Assembly (NCBI GenBank): GCA_902782875.1
Contig: CACZPE010000354.1
Location: 1-6,603, forward strand
Length of the DNA stretch: 6,603 nt
Direction: 5' to 3'
Source of the DNA: an uncultured Ruminococcus sp.
GTDB lineage: Bacteria > Bacillota_A > Clostridia > Oscillospirales > Ruminococcaceae
Numbering within the stretch: the first letter of the stretch is position 1; every line of letters starts with the position of its first letter. The position numbers and the translations under genes are program-made. Under the pieces are notes generated by a model, which was not told the DNA's origin, ran no database searches, and saw nothing but the letters and a program-made list of their open reading frames with translations. Positions 1 through 6,087 of this stretch are shown here, piece by piece.

Positions 1-582
1 GAAAAGGGACTTGATATGCTGGCAAGGGAAGCGCCAGACCTGCTGCTGCTCGATCTTATGCTGCCCGTGAAGGGCGGCGGCGATATCATAAAGGAGCTGC
101 GCAGATATTCCGATATTCCCGTCATAGTCATATCCGCAAAGTCGATGCTCGAAACAAGGCTCGAAATGCTGAAAACAGGTGCGGATGACTATATCATAAA
201 GCCCTTTGACCTTTCTGAAGTGCTTGTCAGGATAGAAGTACTGATACGCAGGATAAACAGCACCCGTAAGGAAAACCTGACAAACGGCAGACTGGTGTTC
301 AACATCTCAGACAATACCGTGAGCATAGACGGCGTACAGCTGAATCTCACCGCCAAGGAGCATATTATACTCCGCCTGCTGATGGAGCATCCCTCAAAGG
401 TGTTCACAAAGGCTGAGCTGTACCGCTTTGCATGGAATGAAGATTATCTCTATGAGGACAACACCATCAATGTCCATGTCAGCAATCTGCGTTCAAAGCT
501 GAAAAAGGCATCGCCCTCGGGCTTTGACTATATCGAGACCGTGTGGGGCATAGGCTACAAGCTCAGGGAGGAACACATATGA
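1..582 (+). CDS. OmpR/PhoB-family response regulator, 5'-truncated
   Basis: DNA-binding response regulator, cytoplasmic partner of the kinase that follows. The reading frame is open to the left edge, so the start and roughly the first 35 residues, including the usual acidic pair, lie outside; 193 residues are visible. Numbering from the first visible codon, the receiver shows the phospho-acceptor Asp18 in LLLLDLMLP, the Ser/Thr switch position at Ser45 (VISA) and the conserved Lys67 in DDYIIKPF. A winged-helix output domain runs from about residue 96 to 190, with the hallmarks VHVSNLRSKL and YIETVWGIGYKL that define the OmpR/PhoB class. The stop codon overlaps the kinase start as ATGA, so the two are translationally coupled. 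It probably controls the transporter-protease genes downstream, since a tandem repeat with OmpR-like 11-bp spacing lies before them. Family is certain; the target is inference. Confidence 0.95.
   Translation, partial: EKGLDMLAREAPDLLLLDLMLPVKGGGDIIKELRRYSDIPVIVISAKSMLETRLEMLKTGADDYIIKPFDLSEVLVRIEVLIRRINSTRKENLTNGRLVFNISDNTVSIDGVQLNLTAKEHIILRLLMEHPSKVFTKAELYRFAWNEDYLYEDNTINVHVSNLRSKLKKASPSGFDYIETVWGIGYKLREEHI
565..572 (+). promoter_or_regulatory. Ribosome-binding site deciding the histidine kinase start
   Basis: AGGGAGGA lies inside the 3' end of the regulator gene, with its GGAGG core ending 7 nt before the ATG at 579. This favours the ATG at 579 over the in-frame ATG at 543, which would add 12 residues that merely read through the regulator's conserved C-terminus in another frame and would put polar residues before the membrane helix. 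Confidence 0.8.
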
Positions 583-1493
583 TATGGATATTCACGGCAG
601 TGTTTTTTGCGGTATTATCCGCGGCGCTGTCGATATACATACTTGCAATGAAGAAGGAACTGCGCCATATATCCCGCGAGCTTGACAGGACATCGGAGCA
701 GTCCTATAACAGTCTTGTCAAGATAGCTCTTTTTGACAGGGATATAAACGGGCTTGCCGCAGCAGTGAACCGCAGCATATCCGACCATAAGCGCCTGAAG
801 CTGCAGGCTGAGGCTTCTGAGCGTTCGCTGAGGCGCTCCGTTTCAGACATAGCACATGATCTGAGAACGCCTCTCTCGGTAGTATACGGCGAGCTGCAGC
901 TGATGGAAAAGATGGAAGGTCACAGCGACAAAGCACTCGGATATATACATATATGTCTTGAGAAAACAGCCGCAATGAAAAAAATATCCGACGATTTCTT
1001 CGAGCTTGCGGTGATAGAAAGTGACATCCGCGAGGCGGACATACAGGATGTCAACCTCACCGACCTGCTCATGGCATTCATCGCGGAAAATGAAGGCGTT
1101 ATAAGAATGTCGGGGCTTGAGCCTGAGATAGTCTTTCCGGAGAGGACTGTCACTGCAAAAGCAAACGAAGCCTTTCTTGTCAGGATGTTCGGAAATCTGC
1201 TGAACAATATCCTGAAATTCTCCGCGGACAGCTTCAGGATAACTCTTTCCGGAAATGACGAGAATGCATGTATAATCTTCTCAAATCCTGTACCCCGTGA
1301 TCACAGCATCGATGTGGATATGCTCTTTGAGCGCACATATCAGGGCGACAGCTCGCGGAGGAGCTCGGGCAGCGGACTGGGCCTCTATATCGTAAAGCTG
1401 CTGGCACAGAAACAGGGGCTGGATGTATCCGCAGTATGCAATGACAATGAACTCTGCATCACGATAGACTTTCCCGATGCGCGGATGATATAG
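579..1493 (+). CDS. Sensor histidine kinase, single membrane helix, no sensor domain
   Basis: Membrane-bound kinase of 304 residues predicted to phosphorylate the preceding regulator. One hydrophobic helix (about residues 2-23) is followed directly by a charged, probably helical linker (24-85). The dimerisation/phospho-acceptor motif SDIAHDLRTPLS carries His93, and the ATP-binding domain spans about 195-300, with the N-box NLLNNILKF (Asn210), an F-box-like LFERTYQGD (249-257) and the G2 loop GSGLGLYIVK (264-273). The usual DxGxG (G1) motif is not recognisable: the expected stretch reads IIFSNPVPRD. There is no extracytoplasmic sensor loop, so the signal must come through the membrane segment or a partner, as in small kinases that work with antimicrobial-peptide transporters. 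Start chosen at 579 from the ribosome-binding site and the 4-nt overlap with the regulator. Family is certain; the stimulus is inferred from neighbours. Confidence 0.93.
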   Translation: MIWIFTAVFFAVLSAALSIYILAMKKELRHISRELDRTSEQSYNSLVKIALFDRDINGLAAAVNRSISDHKRLKLQAEASERSLRRSVSDIAHDLRTPLSVVYGELQLMEKMEGHSDKALGYIHICLEKTAAMKKISDDFFELAVIESDIREADIQDVNLTDLLMAFIAENEGVIRMSGLEPEIVFPERTVTAKANEAFLVRMFGNLLNNILKFSADSFRITLSGNDENACIIFSNPVPRDHSIDVDMLFERTYQGDSSRRSSGSGLGLYIVKLLAQKQGLDVSAVCNDNELCITIDFPDARMI

Positions 1494-1504
1494 CCGCAAA
1501 TATG

Positions 1505-1521
1505 AACTTTTTATAAACTTT
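1505..1521 (+). repeat. Tandem AACTTT repeat, candidate response-regulator operator
   Basis: Two identical hexamers, AACTTT at 1505-1510 and 1516-1521, start exactly 11 bp apart, about one helical turn. The second overlaps the candidate -35 element of the transporter promoter. OmpR-family dimers typically bind direct repeats with this spacing next to or over the -35 box, so this is a candidate operator for the regulator encoded at the left edge. The repeat is directly visible; binding is inference, and the AT-rich context lowers certainty. Confidence 0.5.
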
Positions 1522-1548
1522 AACCCGATTTAAGAAATTCTTTATACT
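1520..1548 (+). promoter_or_regulatory. Candidate promoter of the transporter-protease operon
   Basis: TTAACC (1520-1525) and TATACT (1543-1548) are separated by 17 nt, matching the SigA -35/-10 pattern at 4 of 6 and 5 of 6 positions. A weak -35 overlapped by a tandem repeat fits an activated promoter. The gap between the kinase stop and the ATPase start has no obvious terminator, so readthrough from the regulator-kinase genes is also possible. An alternative -10, TACAAT at 1556-1561, lacks a good -35. Confidence 0.5.
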
Positions 1549-1575
1549 TCTTTTCTACAATAGCATCAGAACAAA

Positions 1576-1586
1576 AGGAGGGTGAT
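1576..1586 (+). promoter_or_regulatory. Very strong ribosome-binding site before the ABC ATPase
   Basis: AGGAGGGTGAT is nearly the complete anti-Shine-Dalgarno complement with one extra G. The GGAGG core ends 8 nt before the ATG at 1590, which selects that start over the in-frame ATG four codons later. Confidence 0.8.
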
Positions 1587-1589
1587 GAC

Positions 1590-2519
1590 ATGGCGGATAT
1601 CATGGAAAAAGAACCTGTAATAGAGGTACACTCCCTCACAAAGCAGTACATGAAAAATGTTGTACTAAGTGATGTATCCTTTACTATAAAAAAGGGCATG
1701 ATATGCGGTCTTGTAGGCCCCAACGGCGCAGGAAAGACCACTATCATGAAGGCTCTCGGCGGTCTTATACTCCCCACAAAGGGCGGGATAAGCCTCTTCG
1801 GGGAAACGGATGAAAAAGGCCTTGCACGCTCAAGGAGCAGGATGAGCTTTCTCATAGAGATGCCCTATGCAAAGCAGGGCATGACCGCAAGGGAAAACCT
1901 GCAGAAGCTGATGATACAGAAGGGCCTTCCCGACAAGAGCAGGATAGACGAGGTGCTCGAGATCACAGGGCTCGGAAATGTGGGCAAAAAGCTGGTGAAA
2001 AACTATTCTCTCGGTATGAAGCAGAGACTCGGCATAGCATGTTCACTGCTGTCAAAGCCCGAGATCATGGTGCTTGACGAGCCGATAAACGGCCTTGACC
2101 CCGACGGCATAATAGAGATAAGAGAGCTGCTGTTAAAGCTCAACCGCGAGGAGAATGTCACGATAATAATATCATCCCATATCCTTTCGGAATTATCGCA
2201 TCTGTGCACGGACTATATCTTCATAAAGCACGGCTCAATAATCGAAAACATATCGGCAGCACAGCTCAGGGAACGCTGCAAGGAGAATATACATATACGC
2301 ACGATGAACGATGCCATGGTGCCTGCAGTACTTGAAAACGAGCTTGGCATACATGACTATGAAGTGGACAGGGACGGCTCTGTACATATCTATGAGCATC
2401 TCGACGATATTGGAGTTATCTCCGCGACTCTCACGAAAAACGGCATCATACCCACTGAGATACATATGAACGATGCCGATCTTGAAAAGTTCTACTTGGA
2501 TCTGACAGGGGACAAATAA
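1590..2519 (+). CDS. ABC transporter ATP-binding protein, BcrA/LanF-like
   Basis: Cytoplasmic ATPase subunit (309 residues) that should power the two membrane proteins encoded next. Visible motifs: Walker A GPNGAGKTT (43-51), the Q-loop region SFLIEMPYAKQGMTARENL (86-104) in which the usual Gln is not obvious, the variant signature YSLGMKQRLGIA (139-150) in place of LSGGQ, Walker B IMVLDEP (159-165, Glu164), D-loop NGLDPDG (167-173) and the H-loop His197. LIE-P at the Q-loop and SLGMKQR at the signature are typical of the bacitracin/lantibiotic-resistance (BcrA, LanF) branch. Residues from about 220 form a C-terminal extension I cannot assign. Length is normal for the branch. It opens a four-gene run behind its own ribosome-binding site and candidate promoter. 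Family is firm; the exact peptide handled is not visible. Confidence 0.93.
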   Translation: MADIMEKEPVIEVHSLTKQYMKNVVLSDVSFTIKKGMICGLVGPNGAGKTTIMKALGGLILPTKGGISLFGETDEKGLARSRSRMSFLIEMPYAKQGMTARENLQKLMIQKGLPDKSRIDEVLEITGLGNVGKKLVKNYSLGMKQRLGIACSLLSKPEIMVLDEPINGLDPDGIIEIRELLLKLNREENVTIIISSHILSELSHLCTDYIFIKHGSIIENISAAQLRERCKENIHIRTMNDAMVPAVLENELGIHDYEVDRDGSVHIYEHLDDIGVISATLTKNGIIPTEIHMNDADLEKFYLDLTGDK

Positions 2520-3317
2520 ATGTATAATGTTATAAGATCCCAGAATTTCCAGACTCTGCGTGACTATCCTACCTATATCATCCCGAGCATATTTCTTGCG
2601 CGGAGTATACTCATATACTGCGGCACGCTCTCGTACTGCGGACTGACTCCGTCGGGCAGCCTGTGGCTGATGAATATGTTAAGCGACATCACATTCACAG
2701 TCGCGCTGTTTTCCATATACTATTCATGGAGGATATGCGGCTGGGATCTCTCCGACAAGACGATAAACAACGAGATCGTCAGCGGCACAAAGCGCAGCGC
2801 GGTATACTTCGGCAGATTCATTCCCGCACTGCTGTGGAGCATCGCCGTATATGCCGCGATGGTGATACTGCCCACACTGTTTATTACTGCGGTATGGGGC
2901 TTCTCGGCATTTATGCATCCGAAGGGCGCTGTTATAAGATGTCTGCTTCTGCTGATACCGATACTCAGATATGTCTGTGTGACAGCGGCTCTGAATATGG
3001 CCACTCTCGATAACAGGCTTTCTGCCGTGCTTGCAGGACTGTATCCGCTGATCGAGATCTTCGCGGATGATCCCGACAAAAAAAGTCTCGTGCTTGACGG
3101 TCTGATGGTGACAAGAACAGCAGAACGTTTTGCGGATACATCGCTTAAATCATTTGAGTATGTCGATACCGGCGACGATGTATTCAGAGATATAACCGCA
3201 CTGCAGGAAACTCTCACATTTTCCGACGGGCTGACGATATCTCTTATTTCTGTGGGAGCAAGTGTTATCATACTTATCGCGGGCTTTCTTATTTTCAGGA
3301 AACGCGATCTGAAGTGA
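2520..3317 (+). CDS. ABC-2 type permease subunit 1, lantibiotic-immunity-like
   Basis: Integral membrane protein (265 residues), probably one half of the channel or flippase driven by the preceding ATPase. The ATG follows the ATPase TAA with no gap, and a G-rich AGGGGA sits just upstream within that gene, so translation is coupled. About six hydrophobic segments are seen near residues 18-40, 52-72, 102-128, 137-158, 163-181 and 238-259. The cytoplasmic-type motif after the second segment, GWDLSDKTINNEIVSGTKR with YFGR (74-99), is characteristic of ABC-2 subunits of the LanE/LanG and BcrB kind. The same pattern, D-x2-D-x-T-x-N-x-E-I-x2-G, recurs in the next gene, so the two are paralogues. A hydrophilic stretch (182-235) precedes the last helix, and the basic end KRDLK is typical. 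LanE versus LanG cannot be decided from sequence alone. Confidence 0.85.
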   Translation: MYNVIRSQNFQTLRDYPTYIIPSIFLARSILIYCGTLSYCGLTPSGSLWLMNMLSDITFTVALFSIYYSWRICGWDLSDKTINNEIVSGTKRSAVYFGRFIPALLWSIAVYAAMVILPTLFITAVWGFSAFMHPKGAVIRCLLLLIPILRYVCVTAALNMATLDNRLSAVLAGLYPLIEIFADDPDKKSLVLDGLMVTRTAERFADTSLKSFEYVDTGDDVFRDITALQETLTFSDGLTISLISVGASVIILIAGFLIFRKRDLK

Positions 3318-3326
3318 GGTGAGGAT

Positions 3327-4160
3327 ATGACAAATATAATCAGAGCCCAGATCTACGGGATATTCCACAAAAAAAGAGCGGTCATTGCCATTCTGGCACT
3401 GTTTGTACTCTGTGCAGTCACCAAAGCTTCCGATATAGCTTCTGCATCGGCAATTGGAAATATTTGGGCGTGCGGTTCATATACGTTCGTATACAATATC
3501 AGCGGTATGATCTCCATGGTGATCTGCTGCGGCATCATCACAGGATTTATATGTGCAGATGATTTTACCGACAGAACATCAAACTACGAGATAATGGAGG
3601 GGCACACCAGAGCGGAATCATACTTTGGCAGAGCCATTGCCGCATTTCTGCTGGCACCCCTGATATCACTGCTTATATTTCTCCTCCCCGTCGTGATGAG
3701 CACCTGTACTATAGGGTGGGGCACAGTGGTAACGGGCCTCTCTCCCGTCCGCGATACGATACTTATCTTCATCGTGCTCTTGAGGTTCACAGCATTCTTC
3801 GTGCTGCTTTCATTCACACTGAGAAATCCGTACTTTGTCGTGATCGCCTCCATCGCGGGAGGAATACTCACAGTTGCCTTGCTCACCGCCCCTGCATATC
3901 TCACGGGTGTCACTGCTGCCACGTCAGTATCCTCCATACTCAGCATAAACTCATGGGAGGTATACGGTGTTGTGCCCGATCTCTCGACGGTCACCGACCA
4001 GGCAGAGATCCAGCGGATCATTGACCGTGTATCACACTGTATCATCACATCAGACTGCACACAGGAGCGGCGTATAGTGGTAATCATCACATCGTTTGTA
4101 TTCTCACTGTTTTATATCCTGACAGGATATGCATACTACAAGAAGGATGATCTGAGGTAG
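3327..4160 (+). CDS. ABC-2 type permease subunit 2, lantibiotic-immunity-like
   Basis: Second integral membrane subunit (277 residues), the likely partner of the preceding permease in a one-ATPase, two-permease transporter. It starts 9 nt after the previous stop; the ribosome-binding sequence GAGGTGAGG overlaps that stop. Hydrophobic segments lie near residues 18-34, 58-76, 103-127, 144-163, 168-188 and 249-270. The family motif appears as ADDFTDRTSNYEIMEGHTR plus YFGR (77-102), parallel to the first permease, and the C-terminus YYKKDDLR resembles that protein's end. A soluble stretch of about 40 residues (208-248) precedes the last helix at the same place as in its paralogue, so it may be a conserved extracytoplasmic element. 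The likely role is removing a membrane-inserted peptide; the substrate is not visible in the sequence. Confidence 0.85.
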   Translation: MTNIIRAQIYGIFHKKRAVIAILALFVLCAVTKASDIASASAIGNIWACGSYTFVYNISGMISMVICCGIITGFICADDFTDRTSNYEIMEGHTRAESYFGRAIAAFLLAPLISLLIFLLPVVMSTCTIGWGTVVTGLSPVRDTILIFIVLLRFTAFFVLLSFTLRNPYFVVIASIAGGILTVALLTAPAYLTGVTAATSVSSILSINSWEVYGVVPDLSTVTDQAEIQRIIDRVSHCIITSDCTQERRIVVIITSFVFSLFYILTGYAYYKKDDLR

Positions 4161-4164
4161 AAAG

Positions 4165-5838
4165 ATGAAGTACTATGATATCAGGATCATAATAATACTC
4201 CTGCTTTCATGCGCGGCGCTGTGGTGGCTCGCAGGTCACGCGGAAAAGGTGAAAAACAGCAAGTGGCGGCTTTGCTACCTGCTGCCGATGTTCATAATCA
4301 TGGCAGTAACGCTCAAAGCAGGCCCGGATATATGTATGACGCCTGCATATCTTGCGGCAGCAGGTCTCACGGCAGGGCTGGTATGGGACGACAGGAAGTC
4401 CCGCCGCATCACAACTGCGGTATGTGCGGCACTCGCACTGACAGCAATACCCGTATGCAAATTCAGCGGCTATTACTGCCAGACGGATTATCTCGAGAAA
4501 TTCGAGAATACATTTGAAGATATGAAAGCTCACTATGCTCTCTCCGATCATAAGCAGACGGACTGGGACGCACTGCATGCAAAATATGTGCCGCTGTTTC
4601 GCAAAGCTGCTGCAGACGACGACAGAGAAGAGGATTTTAACGCATGGATGAGATTTGCCGCCGAGTTTGACGATGATCATGTATACTATATCCCCGTGCT
4701 GGAATACAACAGCATATCACAGTTCGCTGTATACGACAATGATCTCATAACCTCATGCTCGAAGAAAAATTCAGGTGCGGATCACGGTCTTGCGGTGATG
4801 AAAATGTCTGACGGCAGCTTTGCTGCGGTGGATGTGGATCCCTCGGTCAGAGGTATACACAACGGCACAAGGATAATCAGCTGGAACGGACTTTCCCCGG
4901 ATGAGGCGGAAAAATCCTGCCCCATGTACGATATGGTCTCCTACGGTGACATCGACAACGAGCTGTTCTATCAGGGGCTCTATGCCGCAGGTCAGGGCGA
5001 TACCGCCGAGGTCGTGTATATCGATGATGACGGCAATGAGCAGACAGCAGAGCTTCCTCATATAGGCAGCATAAGCTACTATGACAGGCTCAGCGAGACG
5101 CTCGACAAGCTTGACCGCGGTGTTGATGACATCGGGCATATGCAGTGGAAGAAGGTCAGCGATGATACAGGCCTTATCAGGGTAAAGGTCATGGCCTTTG
5201 ACACATCTCAGGTATATGTGCTGATGCACAAGCAGGTAATGGAGATAGTTGACGAGATGAAGGAGCAGGGCGTTAAGAATGTGATAATCGACCTGAGAAA
5301 CAACGGCGGCGGAGATGCTCAGATGGCAAGAGCCATAGCAGCGATATTTGCTCCGAAGGGTGATCACTTCTTTGCATGCAACCCCCTGTGGGATGAAGAG
5401 AACGGAACATATGCCCGTGATGAAAACGGCCGCTTCATAAAGGATCTTGAGGTCCGTTACGAGGGCGAGGACGCAATGAACGGCGGACAGATCGTGCTGC
5501 TTGTGAATTCTCACAGCGCGAGCGCTGCAGACCATGTGGTAAAGACAATGCGGGGATTTGACAATGTGACCGTCATGGGCTTTACCGAATCCGCGGGTGT
5601 AGGTCAGGGAACGCATATAAACGTGATATCCGAACATACAGGGATACTTTCATGGTCCCAGACCGTTCTTCTTGACGAGGACGGAAATATATTCATAGAT
5701 GCGGGAACGGACAGACAGTCCGCCAACGGCCTTGATGTAAGGATCCCTCTTGATGACAGGGCAGTCGAAGCGGTATTCGACAGGGACGAGGACTATGTTC
5801 TCGAATGTGCTCTTGAATACATCGAAAAAAATCAATGA
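4165..5838 (+). CDS. Membrane-anchored S41-family peptidase, possible peptide-antibiotic protease
   Basis: Serine peptidase of the CtpA/tail-specific S41 superfamily (557 residues). Four hydrophobic segments (about 6-24, 36-53, 59-74, 82-99) anchor it. Basic clusters at 27-35 and 75-81 put those loops inside and the catalytic part outside by the positive-inside rule. A helical linker (105-168) leads to FDDDHVYY with His172, a PDZ-like stretch (about 207-300, including GIHNGTRIISWNG) and the S41 core (about 335-530) with NVIIDLRNNGGGD (372-384) and SASAADH (451-457), where Ser453 is the expected nucleophile. The catalytic Lys of CtpA enzymes is replaced by Gln481 (VGQGT), so a Ser453/His172 pair is likelier. 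It starts 4 nt after the permease stop behind GAGG, making it the last operon gene. By analogy with NSR it may cut a lantibiotic; leader processing or envelope quality control are alternatives. Family is firm, substrate unknown. Confidence 0.88.
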   Translation: MKYYDIRIIIILLLSCAALWWLAGHAEKVKNSKWRLCYLLPMFIIMAVTLKAGPDICMTPAYLAAAGLTAGLVWDDRKSRRITTAVCAALALTAIPVCKFSGYYCQTDYLEKFENTFEDMKAHYALSDHKQTDWDALHAKYVPLFRKAAADDDREEDFNAWMRFAAEFDDDHVYYIPVLEYNSISQFAVYDNDLITSCSKKNSGADHGLAVMKMSDGSFAAVDVDPSVRGIHNGTRIISWNGLSPDEAEKSCPMYDMVSYGDIDNELFYQGLYAAGQGDTAEVVYIDDDGNEQTAELPHIGSISYYDRLSETLDKLDRGVDDIGHMQWKKVSDDTGLIRVKVMAFDTSQVYVLMHKQVMEIVDEMKEQGVKNVIIDLRNNGGGDAQMARAIAAIFAPKGDHFFACNPLWDEENGTYARDENGRFIKDLEVRYEGEDAMNGGQIVLLVNSHSASAADHVVKTMRGFDNVTVMGFTESAGVGQGTHINVISEHTGILSWSQTVLLDEDGNIFIDAGTDRQSANGLDVRIPLDDRAVEAVFDRDEDYVLECALEYIEKNQ

Positions 5839-5880
5839 TATCCCTTACATAAGCAGTTTTTACATATCCATAAAACAAAC

Positions 5881-5942
5881 AGAGCAGGCTATGTCTTCCT
5901 GATACTTTTCATGGCATCAGGGCGGCAGAGCCTGTTTTTGTT
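5881..5942 (+). terminator. Branched hairpin with U-rich tail, probable operon terminator
   Basis: The outer arms CAGGCT (5885-5890) and AGCCTG (5929-5934) pair perfectly and can extend to 10 bp through A-U and G-U pairs. Inside, CCTGAT (5898-5903) pairs perfectly with ATCAGG (5916-5921) around a 12-nt loop. The 3' arm runs straight into TTTTTGTT. It lies 43 nt after the peptidase stop, as expected for a Rho-independent terminator, though the nested stem is longer than usual. Confidence 0.6.
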
Positions 5943-5988
5943 GTGGATACAACCAAAGAAGAGAGGGAAAATTTGTAGCATCCCACTG

Positions 5989-6017
5989 TTGACTTAATGC
6001 GGCACAGACGTTATAAT
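5989..6017 (+). promoter_or_regulatory. Near-consensus SigA promoter of the small RHH-like gene
   Basis: TTGACT (5989-5994) and a perfect TATAAT (6012-6017) are separated by exactly 17 nt: 11 of 12 consensus bases at ideal spacing. Transcription should begin near 6024, leaving a leader of about 60 nt before the start codon at 6088. It is the strongest promoter seen in the window and shows that the small gene is transcribed independently of the operon upstream. Confidence 0.88.
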
Positions 6018-6041
6018 ATAATAAAGTTATGCTTTAATAAC

Positions 6042-6068
6042 ACTGCTTCCCGACCGGCAACAAGCAGT
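6042..6068 (+). repeat. 7-bp inverted repeat in the leader, candidate operator or hairpin
   Basis: ACTGCTT (6042-6048) and AAGCAGT (6062-6068) are perfect inverted copies around a 13-nt centre. They lie between the predicted transcription start and the ribosome-binding site of the RHH-like gene, where a repressor site or leader hairpin would affect expression. Autoregulation is common for such small regulators, but no binding can be shown here. The arms are short, so chance is possible. Confidence 0.45.
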
Positions 6069-6075
6069 ATCAGAA

Positions 6076-6080
6076 CGGAG
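6076..6080 (+). promoter_or_regulatory. Ribosome-binding site selecting the second ATG
   Basis: CGGAG ends 1 nt before the ATG at 6082 but 7 nt before the in-frame ATG at 6088. The second ATG therefore has workable spacing, giving a protein that begins MARKTVSEE rather than MIMARKT. Confidence 0.7.
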
Positions 6081-6087
6081 AATGATC

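Noticed and set aside
543..578. Upstream ATG that would extend the histidine kinase by 12 residues
   Set aside because: The good AGGGAGGA ribosome-binding site serves the ATG at 579, and the extra residues only reflect overlap with the regulator's conserved C-terminus.
1532..1542. AAGAA-A-TTCTT palindrome in the spacer of the operon promoter
   Set aside because: Arms of only 5 bp in very AT-rich DNA; weaker and less regular than the adjacent AACTTT tandem repeat.
2720..3271. Open frame of 183 codons on the minus strand opposite the first permease
   Set aside because: The plus strand encodes a recognisable ABC-2 permease; the antisense product is Ser-rich with no motif and no start signals.
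3584..4090. Open frame of 168 codons on the minus strand opposite the second permease
   Set aside because: Antisense shadow of a recognisable permease, low-complexity Thr/Ser/Ile-rich product, no ribosome-binding site.
4771..5637. Long open frame (288 codons) on the minus strand opposite the peptidase gene
   Set aside because: It lies wholly antisense to a gene with clear S41 motifs, its translation is Cys/His/Tyr-rich without any domain, and no ribosome-binding site or promoter serves it. It is a codon-bias shadow.
5845..5865. Direct repeat TTACAT (5845-5850 and 5860-5865) after the peptidase
   Set aside because: Spacing of 15 bp is not helical-turn phased, no promoter lies at the right distance, and short AT-rich repeats are expected by chance here.
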